Shown piece by piece: positions 51,527 through 60,518 of a stretch of DNA of 64,000 bases (its first letter is position 1; each line of letters starts with the position of its first letter). The position numbers and the translations under genes were made by a program. Source of the stretch: DASYXZ01 sp035934315 (GTDB lineage: Bacteria > Acidobacteriota > Terriglobia > UBA7540); the NCBI GenBank assembly GCA_035934315.1, contig DASYXZ010000081.1:1-64000 (forward strand). The letters run 5' to 3'. Under the pieces are notes generated by a model, which did no database searches, was not told where the DNA came from, and was given only the letters and a program-made list of their open reading frames with translations.

Positions 51527-53104
51527 ATGACTAACAAATACGACGCCATCATCATCGGTGGCGGCCACAACGGTCTGGTGAATGCCGCCTATCTCGCCCG
51601 CGCGGGGAAAAAAGTTTTGGTCCTCGAGCGGCGTCATCTGGTTGGCGGCGCAGCGGTGACGGAGGAGATTTTTCCCGGCTTCAAATTTTCCGTCTGCTCC
51701 TACGTCGTGTCACTTTTGCGGCCGGAAATTATTCGTGACCTCGATCTCCCGCGCCACGGTCTCGAGATTCTTCCGCTCGACGGCACCTTCACCCCCATGC
51801 CGAATGGCGACTACCTGTGGCGGGTGAACGATCACGCAAAAACCCGGCGCGAGATCGCGCGCCATTCCCGCGTGGACGCCGAGGCCTATGATGAATACGG
51901 CCAGGCAATGATGAAGATGGCGCAGTTCGTGAAGCCCATCCTCAGCATGACGCCGCCCGATCTTGGGCGTCTCGGTTTGCAGGACTTGAACACGCTCCGC
52001 TTTCTCGCGCGCCGCTTTCAGGCTTTGCCATCGCAGGACAAGTACAACCAGATCCAGTTGATGACCATGAGCGCGGCGGATTTTCTCGATCAATGGTTTC
52101 AGACTGACGTGCTCAAAGCCACCATGTCGGCCTCGGGAATTATTGGCACGTTCCTCGGCGTGCGCTCGCCCGGCACCGCCTATGTGTTGCTGCACCACTA
52201 CATGGGCGAGATTGACGGCGCGTTTCGATCCTGGGGTTTTGCGCGCGGCGGCACCGGCGCCATCTCCAATGCCATCGCGGACGCGGGCCGCGAGGCAGGA
52301 GTTGAAATTCGGACGAAATCATCGGTTGCCAAAATTCTTGTGAAGGGCGGAAAAGCTTCGGGCGTGGTTCTGGAAAATGGCGATGAGATTCTGGCAGGCG
52401 TTGTCTCATCGAGTGTTGACCCGAACCTGACGTTTATTAAAATGATCGAGCCCAAACACCTGCCCGATGACTTCCTGGAGGAAGTCCGGCGTTACAAATA
52501 TCGCGGCTCTTCAGGAAAAGTTAACCTGGCTCTCGACGCGCTGCCGGAATTCAAGTGCATGCCCGGAGTGGGACCGCACCTGCGCGGCGCAATCTCCATT
52601 TCTCCCAGCATTGAATACATGGAGCGCGCCTATGACGACGCGAAGTACGGAGACTATTCAAAGCATCCTTATATCGATATGGTTATCCCTTCTCTTACCG
52701 ACCCTTCCGTGGCGCCCCCCGGCAAGCACGTGCTTTCTTGTTTTGTGCAGTACGCTCCCTACAAATTGAAAGAGGGAACGTGGGACAATAAGCGCGAGGC
52801 TTTCGGTGACACTGTCATCAACACGCTGGCCGAATACGCTCCGAATATCAAAAACATCATCGTAGGCCGCCAGGTTCTTACTCCGCTCGATCTCGAACGC
52901 GAGTGGGGATTGACCGAGGGAAATATTTTCCAGGGCGAGCTTTCGCTCGAGCAATTGTTTTTTCTGCGACCCGTTCCCGGCTGGGCGCAGTATCGCACCC
53001 CCATCAAGAATCTTTATATGTGCGGCTCGGCTACGCATCCGGGCGGAGGAATTATGGGCGCGCCAGGACGGCTGGCGGCGATGGAAATCTTGAAGAAATG
53101 TTAA
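51527..53104 (+). CDS. PYROXD2-like FAD-dependent oxidoreductase, copy 1
   Basis: This 525-residue protein of the phytoene-desaturase/amine-oxidase fold begins with the dinucleotide-binding motif DAIIIGGGHNGLVNAAYLAR and then VLERRHLVGGAAVTEE. MSAADFLDQWFQTDVLKAT and YMCGSATHPGGGIMGAPGRL are family signatures near the C-terminus. It is a paralogue of the next gene; the two share order and motifs throughout. Carotenoid synthesis genes are absent nearby, so a phytoene substrate is unlikely. Together with the divergent GcvT-like gene it may oxidise a methylated amine or similar (inference). Confidence 0.88.
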   Translation: MTNKYDAIIIGGGHNGLVNAAYLARAGKKVLVLERRHLVGGAAVTEEIFPGFKFSVCSYVVSLLRPEIIRDLDLPRHGLEILPLDGTFTPMPNGDYLWRVNDHAKTRREIARHSRVDAEAYDEYGQAMMKMAQFVKPILSMTPPDLGRLGLQDLNTLRFLARRFQALPSQDKYNQIQLMTMSAADFLDQWFQTDVLKATMSASGIIGTFLGVRSPGTAYVLLHHYMGEIDGAFRSWGFARGGTGAISNAIADAGREAGVEIRTKSSVAKILVKGGKASGVVLENGDEILAGVVSSSVDPNLTFIKMIEPKHLPDDFLEEVRRYKYRGSSGKVNLALDALPEFKCMPGVGPHLRGAISISPSIEYMERAYDDAKYGDYSKHPYIDMVIPSLTDPSVAPPGKHVLSCFVQYAPYKLKEGTWDNKREAFGDTVINTLAEYAPNIKNIIVGRQVLTPLDLEREWGLTEGNIFQGELSLEQLFFLRPVPGWAQYRTPIKNLYMCGSATHPGGGIMGAPGRLAAMEILKKC

Positions 53105-53254
53105 AGGTTGAAGGATAGAGCGCAAAGGTTAAAGTATGAAGTATGAAGGCAAAAGGATAAAACTCGGAACGAGCGAACTTTGCCTATCCAACATTTTTTC
53201 ATCTTCATACTTCATGCTTCATTTTTTACCCTTTACCTTTTAACCTTCAACCTT
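53103..53254. repeat. Intergenic inverted repeat made of GGTTAAAG and TATGAAG words
   Basis: The left arm (53103-53161) is AAAGGTTGAAGG, AAAGGTTAAAG and TATGAAGTATGAAGG words. The right arm (about 53180-53254) is the complement: CTTCATACTTC, CCCTTTACC, CCTTCAACCTT. The spacer is only about 20-40 bases. The element begins inside the stop codon of the first flavoprotein gene and ends 16 bases before the second. Confidence 0.8.
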
Positions 53255-53270
53255 CGCGCCTATTTAAGTC

Positions 53271-54887
53271 ATGTCACCAAAACACAACGTCGTTATCATC
53301 GGCGGCGGACACAACGGCCTGATCACCGCTTTCTATCTGGCGAAGGCGGGTCTAAAGCCACTGGTGCTGGAGCGCCGGCCTGTGGTGGGCGGCGCCGCCA
53401 TCACGGACGAATTCTTTCCCGGCTTCAAGTGCTCCACTCTCGCGCACACCGGCGGGCCGCTGCGCGCCGAGATCTTGAAGGAAATGCAACTTGAACGTCA
53501 CGGCCTGCATATTATCCGACCTGACCCCAGAGTGTTCGCCCCGCTGCCGGACGGTCGCGCCTTGATTCTGTATGACGATCCGGCGCATTCCGCGCGGGAG
53601 ATTGCACGGTTTTCCAAAAAGGATGCGGAAAAATTACCCGAATTCCACCGTGTCCTCACGCGCCTCGCCACCGTAATCAATCGAGTGCTTTCGGAAACGC
53701 CGCCCTCCATCGACAAGCCGTCATCAGGCGACTACTGGAATCTGCTCAAGACCGGCAAGGCGCTTCGGCGCCTGGGCAATAAAGATATGTTTCGCCTGCT
53801 TCGCTGGGGGCCGATGGCAGTGGCGGATTTGGTTGCAGAGTGGTTTGAATCCGAAATTTTGCGTGCGACAGTGGCCGCGCGAGGAATCTTTGGGACATTT
53901 CTGGGACCGTGGTCGGCGGGGAGCAGCGCCGTGCTCATGCTCCGCGCCGCCGCCGATCCGCATCCAGCGGGCGCCGCATTATTCGCACGAGGCGGGATGG
54001 GATCGGTTACCCAGGCGATGGCGGCTGCCGCGATGCAAGCGGGCGCGGAAATCAGGACAGCCGCGGAAGTTTTACGGATCAACGCCAGGAACGGCGCGGT
54101 GACCGGAGTGGTTCTCTCATGCGGCGAAGAGATTCCCGCCAAGTCGATTATCTCTAATGCTGACCCGCGCCGGACATTCCTTGGCCTGGTCGATCCAGAC
54201 CATCTCGATCCCACATTCCTCGCCCAAATGCAAAACTATCGATGCCAGGGAACGGTAGCCAAAGTGAACCTTGCGCTTTCCGCGTTGCCCGATTTTAGGG
54301 CACTCGCAGCAACGGGAGGCGCTACGGGAACATCGAGCCTGCTGGCGGGCCGCATTCACATTGGGCCTGAAATTGATTATTTGGAACGCGCTTTTGACGC
54401 GGCAAAGTACGGCGACTTCTCGCGCCAGCCAATATTGGATGTCAGGATTCCGTCGATCGCTGATCCTTCGCTCGCGCCCGAGGGGCGCCACGTGATGTCC
54501 ATTTATATGCAGTTTGCGCCCTACAAGTTGAAGACCGGAGATTGGACGGCACAACGCGAAGCGCTGGGTGATGTAGTCGTGAACACTCTGGCGAACTATG
54601 CGAGCAACCTGCCCGGCCTGATTCTGCATCGACAGGTGATTACGCCACTCGACCTTGAAGAAACTTACGGACTCACTGGCGGCCACATTTTTCACGGAGA
54701 GTTGTCTCTTGACCAGCTCTTCACCATGCGCCCGCTCCTGGGCTGGGCGCGCTACCGGACGCCGCTCGATGGGCTTTATCTTTGCGGGTCAGGCACTCAT
54801 CCCGGAGCGGGCTTCACTGGCGCTTGCGGTTCGAACGCTGCGCGGGAATTTTTAAAAGATTTTCGAAAACGAAAACAAGAGAAATAA
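53271..54887 (+). CDS. PYROXD2-like FAD-dependent oxidoreductase, copy 2
   Basis: This 538-residue paralogue of the preceding gene opens NVVIIGGGHNGLITAFYLAK and LVLERRPVVGGAAITDE. The C-terminal part has LYLCGSGTHPGAGFTGACGS. Conserved differences from copy 1 (for example MAVADLVAEWFESEILRATV in place of MSAADFLDQWFQ) show an old duplication. Probably co-transcribed with copy 1 across the word-repeat element. Substrate unknown. Confidence 0.88.
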   Translation: MSPKHNVVIIGGGHNGLITAFYLAKAGLKPLVLERRPVVGGAAITDEFFPGFKCSTLAHTGGPLRAEILKEMQLERHGLHIIRPDPRVFAPLPDGRALILYDDPAHSAREIARFSKKDAEKLPEFHRVLTRLATVINRVLSETPPSIDKPSSGDYWNLLKTGKALRRLGNKDMFRLLRWGPMAVADLVAEWFESEILRATVAARGIFGTFLGPWSAGSSAVLMLRAAADPHPAGAALFARGGMGSVTQAMAAAAMQAGAEIRTAAEVLRINARNGAVTGVVLSCGEEIPAKSIISNADPRRTFLGLVDPDHLDPTFLAQMQNYRCQGTVAKVNLALSALPDFRALAATGGATGTSSLLAGRIHIGPEIDYLERAFDAAKYGDFSRQPILDVRIPSIADPSLAPEGRHVMSIYMQFAPYKLKTGDWTAQREALGDVVVNTLANYASNLPGLILHRQVITPLDLEETYGLTGGHIFHGELSLDQLFTMRPLLGWARYRTPLDGLYLCGSGTHPGAGFTGACGSNAAREFLKDFRKRKQEK

Positions 54888-54965
54888 TTTTTCGCGAGCG
54901 ATAATCAAGCCGACCTGCACGAATCCATCGGTGCCACATCATCATGCCCGGGCCGTGATACATCC

Positions 54966-54994
54966 TTGACACGCGAGGGCGGCAGGCGCATAGT
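54966..54994 (+). promoter_or_regulatory. Sigma-70-like promoter of the DUF4197 gene
   Basis: TTGACA (54966-54971) and CATAGT (54989-54994) are 17 bases apart, about 100 bases before the start codon. Confidence 0.5.
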
Positions 54995-55097
54995 TTTGCG
55001 CATACATTAAATTACAGCGGGAAGCGCCGGGTGTCTTGGTTCCACACGCGAACCGGAGAGCATTTTTGATAACGCAAGGTTAACAAGGAGAAATCCA

Positions 55098-55811
55098 ATG
55101 ATGAAGCGAGGCTTTGCCCTGGTTGCCACGCTGATGTTTTTTTCAACTCTTGCATCCGCACAAGTTGGGGAGATAGCCAAACGTCTTGGGCTGGGAAATC
55201 AAAGCAGCCTGAGCAATTCCAAAGTTGCCTCGGGCTTGAAGGAAGCTCTCCGCGTCGGGGCGGACAATTCTGTAAAACTGACCGGGCGTCCCAACGGCTA
55301 CTTTGGTAACGAGGCTATCAAAATTCTCATGCCCAAAAACCTGCGGCCCCTCGAGAGAGGTTTGCGATTGGTGGGCTACGGGCCGAAGGTGGATGAGTTT
55401 ATCCTCAGCATGAATCGCGCGGCGGAAGCTGCCGCTCCGGCTGCAAAACAAATCTTCGGCGACGCGATTCTGTCAATGACCTTTGAGGATGCGCGCCAAA
55501 TTCTTTCTGGAGGAGATACGGCGGCAACCGACTATTTCAAGAAGACCACCACGGCGCAACTTACCGCCGCATTTCGTCCCGTGGTGGAAAAGACGATGGA
55601 AGAAAACGGCGTGACGCAAAAATACAAGGGCCTGCTGGGCCAGTACAAATCTATTCCCTTTGCCCGGACCCAGAGCCTGGACATTACTCAGTACGTGGTT
55701 TCCAGGGCTCTCGACGGGCTTTTCTATATGTTGGGCCAGGAGGAACGCAAGATTCGCACCAACCCGGCCGCGCGAACCACCAGTTTGTTGAAAGAAGTGT
55801 TCGGAAAATAA
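55098..55811 (+). CDS. Exported DUF4197 protein
   Basis: This 237-residue protein has a signal peptide (RGFALVATLMFFSTLASA) and a full DUF4197 domain: GLKEALRVGADNSVKLTGRP, YFGNEAIKILMPKNL, then ARQILSGGDTAATDYFKKTT and the C-terminal YVVSRALDGLFYMLGQEERK. The family is periplasmic, alpha-helical and of unknown function. AAGGAG precedes ATG 55098 by seven bases. It is convergent with the PilZ-domain gene. Confidence 0.9.
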   Translation: MMKRGFALVATLMFFSTLASAQVGEIAKRLGLGNQSSLSNSKVASGLKEALRVGADNSVKLTGRPNGYFGNEAIKILMPKNLRPLERGLRLVGYGPKVDEFILSMNRAAEAAAPAAKQIFGDAILSMTFEDARQILSGGDTAATDYFKKTTTAQLTAAFRPVVEKTMEENGVTQKYKGLLGQYKSIPFARTQSLDITQYVVSRALDGLFYMLGQEERKIRTNPAARTTSLLKEVFGK

Positions 55812-55917
55812 CCGGCATGAAGAGGGATTGAACTGGATTTTGAATTTTGCTGAACTTACGCCGCGCATAATTCTGCTTGTTGAGCCCACCACCTCACCTG
55901 CGGCCGGCAGGTTCCCG

Positions 55918-58098
55918 CTATTTCGATTTTTTGGGCCCGGGCTGCAGCGCGGAGGAAAAAACTTCTGACAGTTTGGTGCGGAAGGCTTCCTCAGCCTCAT
56001 TCACCATCTGCTCTTTCTTCTCGTTCAATTGCCCGGAAACCAGCGCCAGGTTTTCTTCCGTCTGTTTGTTTAATCGCGCGGCGGAATCCTCCACCAGTTT
56101 CTCCGAGGCCTTCTGAAGGCGGGCATTAATTTCCTCCAGCGTCTTATCCTGGAACGTGCTTGCCGCCTTTCGCATCTCTTCCCGGAAACTTTCCACCAGA
56201 GTTTCCGCGTTCTGGCGAATGTTTTCCGCGGCGGATTGGGACAATTCGCCGATTTGTTTTTGCACCGCCTCCACCGAGTTTTTGCCGCTCTCCTCGATTT
56301 TTCGTGAATGTCCCTCAATGCGGCTTTTCCCTTGTTCTTCGAGCTCCTTCAAAAATACGGCGCCCGAGCCCACGTGTTTGTTCACTGTGTCGGAGGCCTC
56401 TTTCACCGCCCCTTCCACCTTGCTATGGAGCTGTGCCACGGCTTGCGCAGCGGCCTCGTCCGTTTCCTTTTCCAGCTGTTTTCGCACGCGCTCCAAATTT
56501 TTCTCCGCCGTTGTCTCCAGGTGCGCTTCCAGTTCTTTCGCGCCCTGCGTCTGGAACTCCTGCTGCACTTTGCGCAGGTGCCCGCGGAATTCTTCCAGGC
56601 CCGCATTCCCTTCCTTGTTCAAGGAATCCACCGTTGCATTAGTCAACGCAGTCAGCCGTTTTTTCGCATCCTCCGTAAGGGTTTTTCCTGTCGCTTTTAA
56701 TTCCTGTTCCAAAACCGACTTGGTTTCTTTTGCTTGTTTCTGCAAATCCTTCTCTGCTGACGCCAGCAGATCCTCCGCCACGCCTCCAGCGGTTTTGCGG
56801 ACGTGGTCTGAAATTTCTTTGCCACCTTTTTCCAGAGTGGTGCGCACGGACTTCTCCAGTTGCGCCTCAAAGTGTCCCGTCAAAGCTTCCGCCTCGCGTT
56901 GCAGTTTTTCGGTGGAGCTTGTTGCGGCGGATTGTGCCGCCTTGCTGATCTCGTTGACGGCCTGCTCCATCGCGCGTTTCTGCCGCGTTTGAAGTTCCGG
57001 TTCGGCCTCGGCTATCGAGTCCTGCGAAATTTTGGCCAGCCGGGTTTTGGCTTCTTTGGCCATGGTTTCCATCGTGGCGGCGGCTTCCTCCCGCGCGCGT
57101 TTCCGCATGTCTTCCACGAATTTTTCGGTCGCGGTTTGCATTTCTGTGCGCAATGTTTCGGCCACCTCATCGGTGGCGGTCTTCACTGTCAGCCGGCTTG
57201 CTTCCCTGATTTTGAACGCAGTCTCGTCAATCTCCTTCTGGCAGCTTCGCTGGAGTTCCTTGAATTTGCTTTGCAGCTGGTCGTTCTCAATCCGGAATAA
57301 TTGCAGGCGTTCTTCCAGGGTGCCAAAATGCTGTTCCAGCGACTTCACCATTTTTTCCTCAATGCTGTTGGCCGTATCTTGCAGTGTTTTTTGCAAATGC
57401 GATCCGGCCTCGCTGGAAATTTTGGCCAACCGGGCTTCAAAGGCGGCTGCTTGTTGTTCAGCGCCCGTTTGTGTTGATGACCCCGTTTGTGCTGATGACA
57501 ATGGTCCCTCCATGGATGGTTCCCCGCCTTTTCCTTCAGCTCTGGCAGGGCCCGTCTCTTTTTCTTTTCGTGCGTTGGCCGTCACTGGTTTGGACGTATC
57601 CAGACCGGGTGCGGGTTCCGCCTCTCTGGCCTCAGTGTTGGCCGGACCCGCAGCCTTCGCGCGTCTGGCGGATGATGCGGGCGCCGCCGGGGTTGGCGTT
57701 TCAATTCTCTGGCCACCCAGGCCCGTCGGAGCGCCTTCCTGCCAATCGTCGGGCGGGAATTCGATTCCCCAGATGTTTCCCGCTTCCAGAAGCTGCACTC
57801 CAATTTCACCTGCGTCTTTGGCGGACTTCCTGTCACCCAGCCAAACGACATTGGTCTTCGCCGTAACCCCCAGGGCGCGGTTTTCAACCAGAAGTTCCGT
57901 GCCCAGAGCCAATTGGTGAAATGACGAAATCTTCGCGCCATGTTTGTTGATAACGATGGTGCGCGTGTTTTCTTTAAAGGATTTCCCGCTGGCGTCCTTT
58001 CCGGAAATCGAAATGGAAATGGGAATGGCCAGGCGCGTGCTGCGGCGGCCGGCCTGCCCTTGCGCGTCGGCTCTGTTTGGCTTCGTGGGAGACGCCAT
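55918..58098 (-). CDS. PilZ-like domain fused to a long apolipoprotein-like coiled coil
   Basis: This 726-residue protein is cytoplasmic by appearance, with no signal peptide or membrane helix. Residues about 15-120 form a PilZ-like barrel: GRRSTRLAIPISISISG gives the RxxxR element and INKHGAKI stands in the place of the (D/N)xSxxG element, here without the serine. A low-complexity Ala/Pro/Glu linker follows to about residue 215. The remaining 500 residues are continuous amphipathic helix rich in Lys, Glu, Ala and Gln (ETAKEN-type heptads such as FVEDMRKRAREEAAATMETM). Binding of c-di-GMP and a filament- or membrane-surface role are possible but unproven. Confidence 0.78.
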   Translation of the reverse strand: MASPTKPNRADAQGQAGRRSTRLAIPISISISGKDASGKSFKENTRTIVINKHGAKISSFHQLALGTELLVENRALGVTAKTNVVWLGDRKSAKDAGEIGVQLLEAGNIWGIEFPPDDWQEGAPTGLGGQRIETPTPAAPASSARRAKAAGPANTEAREAEPAPGLDTSKPVTANARKEKETGPARAEGKGGEPSMEGPLSSAQTGSSTQTGAEQQAAAFEARLAKISSEAGSHLQKTLQDTANSIEEKMVKSLEQHFGTLEERLQLFRIENDQLQSKFKELQRSCQKEIDETAFKIREASRLTVKTATDEVAETLRTEMQTATEKFVEDMRKRAREEAAATMETMAKEAKTRLAKISQDSIAEAEPELQTRQKRAMEQAVNEISKAAQSAATSSTEKLQREAEALTGHFEAQLEKSVRTTLEKGGKEISDHVRKTAGGVAEDLLASAEKDLQKQAKETKSVLEQELKATGKTLTEDAKKRLTALTNATVDSLNKEGNAGLEEFRGHLRKVQQEFQTQGAKELEAHLETTAEKNLERVRKQLEKETDEAAAQAVAQLHSKVEGAVKEASDTVNKHVGSGAVFLKELEEQGKSRIEGHSRKIEESGKNSVEAVQKQIGELSQSAAENIRQNAETLVESFREEMRKAASTFQDKTLEEINARLQKASEKLVEDSAARLNKQTEENLALVSGQLNEKKEQMVNEAEEAFRTKLSEVFSSALQPGPKKSK

Positions 58099-58231
58099 TC
58101 AGGCGGGATTATACACGGATACCGCGCGCCAACTCAACCTTTCAAATTGAAATGTCAGTTTGAATGATAGTACATTGGTAAACGCAGCCGGGCGTCGCTC
58201 CCCCAGGGTGGAATCAGCGCGGCCGGGGCGG

Positions 58232-59389
58232 TCAATCCGTTTTTGCCGCGTCATGCTCTCTCAGCGGTTCGGGCAGGATTTTAGGCTTGGTCTCAACATT
58301 AAATAGCTGGAAATCCGAATAGCTATGGGTATTGCGAAGAAGTTTCCCCTCCCATTCCACGGTCACCACCACATCACGAGGAAGCCACGGGGACAATGTA
58401 GAATTCTTGAAATGGACTTCCGCATAATGGATCTCCGTGGTTTCACGGCTCAAGTGAACTCTCGGCACGGGGCATAACAGGTCCGTCCGCAGGCAGACGA
58501 TTTGGTGCGTGCCAGAATCAATCCAGGCAATTCCTTGAAGTAAAGTTGTTGCCGATGCTCCGCCGATGACATTGAAGTTTCCCCACAATTGCGCCACCGC
58601 AGGCTGCTGGGCAAATGCGACCACGTCTGTTTGATGATCGTCCATCCGCTGCCGGCCGAGATACAAGAACCTGCATTCCGCCTGATAAACAGGGAGGAAG
58701 TATATCGACAGGGAGGCAAAGCCCGACGTCGAAATCATTCCATCCGGCAAACGGCGCCGCTCGTCGGCAGGGGCTTCTCCACCCGTGCGGTACTCATTAA
58801 TGTCGCGTGCGGACTGCGAGGCATCAGGGCACTTCAAGAGAAGATAATGGAATCTCTCGCTCTGGGTAAAAGAGACTCTTTCTTTTCGGTTGAGGAGTTC
58901 ATGCTGGATCTGTTCCAGCGAACTGGTATTTTGAAAATCACGAAAGAACGCCTCCACCCGGTCTCCCGTTTTTTTCAGGATGGTCGGGAGTTCTTCCTGC
59001 GTTTTCGCCGGCTGCAGTCCTTTCAGTTCGGGTAACGTCTGGATTAATTCCGGGAGCCCTCGATCGACCACAGGTTTCGACCTTTGAGCCTCGGTCTCGA
59101 GTTCCACTCGCAACATCATTTGCATCCACGTCATCCGGACAGGCCGGGGCAAATCCTTTGGCTTGCTTCCATTCAGGTAAGTTTCCAATTCCGCACGCGC
59201 CTCGTTTGGCTTGCATTCGCCGATCAGCGCTTGCGCCCGCTTCAAATGAGCCTCTGGCGGCGCACTTGCTTGTTGGTCCTCTGCTTTAAGCGCGCGTACT
59301 TCTGATAGGAAACAAGCCGCCCAAAGTTCGATTAGAACAATCACCAAAGCCACTTTCCAATTCCTGGAACCCGTTTGTCCAGGGTTCAT
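58232..59389 (-). CDS. Uncharacterised exported protein, paralogue of 44959-45921
   Basis: The product is 385 residues from ATG 59389, with an N-terminal hydrophobic segment (NWKVALVIVLIELWAACFLS). Residues about 40-150 are helical and rich in charge. The C-terminal 110 residues share LLQGIAWI, PWLPRDVVVTV and LRNTHSYSDFQLFNVET with the product of 44959-45921. Gene context differs (PilZ/coiled-coil neighbour here, multihaem cytochrome there). Function unknown; probably an acidobacterial envelope family. Confidence 0.72.
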   Translation of the reverse strand: MNPGQTGSRNWKVALVIVLIELWAACFLSEVRALKAEDQQASAPPEAHLKRAQALIGECKPNEARAELETYLNGSKPKDLPRPVRMTWMQMMLRVELETEAQRSKPVVDRGLPELIQTLPELKGLQPAKTQEELPTILKKTGDRVEAFFRDFQNTSSLEQIQHELLNRKERVSFTQSERFHYLLLKCPDASQSARDINEYRTGGEAPADERRRLPDGMISTSGFASLSIYFLPVYQAECRFLYLGRQRMDDHQTDVVAFAQQPAVAQLWGNFNVIGGASATTLLQGIAWIDSGTHQIVCLRTDLLCPVPRVHLSRETTEIHYAEVHFKNSTLSPWLPRDVVVTVEWEGKLLRNTHSYSDFQLFNVETKPKILPEPLREHDAAKTD

Positions 59390-59614
59390 CCTGCGCAGAG
59401 GAGGGTAGCTGTGGAATTTGGTTAAGCAAGGTTTCGAAGAAGCGTTGGCCTGCATGGCGAACCTTGCGCTTTGGGCGAGGGGCGGCTTCGCTGAGTTTCT
59501 TGATCTACCTCCGCCTTGGCGCGATGCCGCCCATTCTACCTGAAACTCAACGCTATGACGCAGTTTTTCCATACGGTTTGGGGGAATCCATCGAGCGTTC
59601 GCACATGTTTTTTA

Positions 59615-59645
59615 TTCCGAGCGGAGTGAGGAACCTCGCTCCGAG
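59615..59645. repeat. Dispersed-repeat-like inverted sequence
   Basis: CCGAGCGGAGTGAGG and CCTCGCTCCGAG are imperfect inverted copies around a short loop, upstream of the ECF sigma gene. The sequence resembles short palindromic repeats scattered in acidobacterial intergenic DNA; only one copy was noticed here. Confidence 0.4.
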
Positions 59646-59804
59646 TTTTGAGAAAACAAAGTCCGGCGTACTGAAAATGGACGTATGCCGTCGCCATCCG
59701 GTGACGACTTGGTGGCGAAAGAGCCACATTAAGTCCAAGTCCGCCTCATACTTGCGATTTTTTTTCGCCCGGCTTACCTTTTATTAGTTCGCACGTCAAA
59801 CTGA

Positions 59805-60458
59805 ATGAAGGACGAAACGAGCGACTCCGTGATGGATGGCTGCTTGACGCTTGAGGGCAACATTCCCGCGCAGGGTTCACCATTGGCGCGAGAGAACGAA
59901 GGTGTCTTGATTCGCCGGGCGCAAGCGGGTGATCGCGCCGCCTTTGACGCCTTGGTGCGCCTGTACGACCAGCACGTCCTGCGGCTCGTCCTGAAAGTGG
60001 TGCAGTCACCCGAAGAAGCGCGGGATTTATATCAGGAAGCGTTCTTAAAAATTTACCGGTCGCTGGCGCGCTTTCGTTTTGAGGCGCGATTTTCCACCTG
60101 GCTCTATCGCGTGGTGATGAACGTTTGCTTCGATCATCTTCGAAAGCAGAAGACTCGCGATGAAGCGCAGGCGCCCGGGGCCAACGAAAACGAGGCGAAC
60201 TTTTTCAACGGGGTCGCTGATGGCCAACCAAGCCGCGATCCTGAGAGGGCCCTGCGGTCGGGAGAAATTCGGCGCCGCATCGAGCGGGCGCTCACGCGCC
60301 TGGGCCCGCGCGAGCGGATGGTCTTCGAGTTGCGACATTTTCAGGGCCTGAAATTGCGTGCTATCGGCGAACTCTGCGGAACCAGCGAAGAGACCGCCAA
60401 GAATTCCCTGTTCCGCGCCACACAAAAATTAAGGCTCGAATTGAGCGATCTGGTTTAG
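59805..60458 (+). CDS. ECF-type RNA polymerase sigma factor
   Basis: This 217-residue RpoE-like sigma factor has region 2 at about residues 45-115 (LYQEAFLKIYRSLARFRFEA, TWLYRVVMNVCFDHLRK) and region 4 at about 160-212 (LGPRERMVFELRHFQGLKLR, GELCGTSEETAKNSLFRATQ). There is an N-terminal extension of about 30 residues; ATG 59832 is an alternative start. It is followed by its probable anti-sigma factor and two envelope-type genes. The target regulon is unknown; autoregulation of this operon is likely. Confidence 0.93.
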   Translation: MKDETSDSVMDGCLTLEGNIPAQGSPLARENEGVLIRRAQAGDRAAFDALVRLYDQHVLRLVLKVVQSPEEARDLYQEAFLKIYRSLARFRFEARFSTWLYRVVMNVCFDHLRKQKTRDEAQAPGANENEANFFNGVADGQPSRDPERALRSGEIRRRIERALTRLGPRERMVFELRHFQGLKLRAIGELCGTSEETAKNSLFRATQKLRLELSDLV

Positions 60459-60518
60459 TTGCCAGCTCAGCGAAACAGGACATTAAGAGGTGTTATCTGA
60501 TCGGATATGGAGAAGGAT

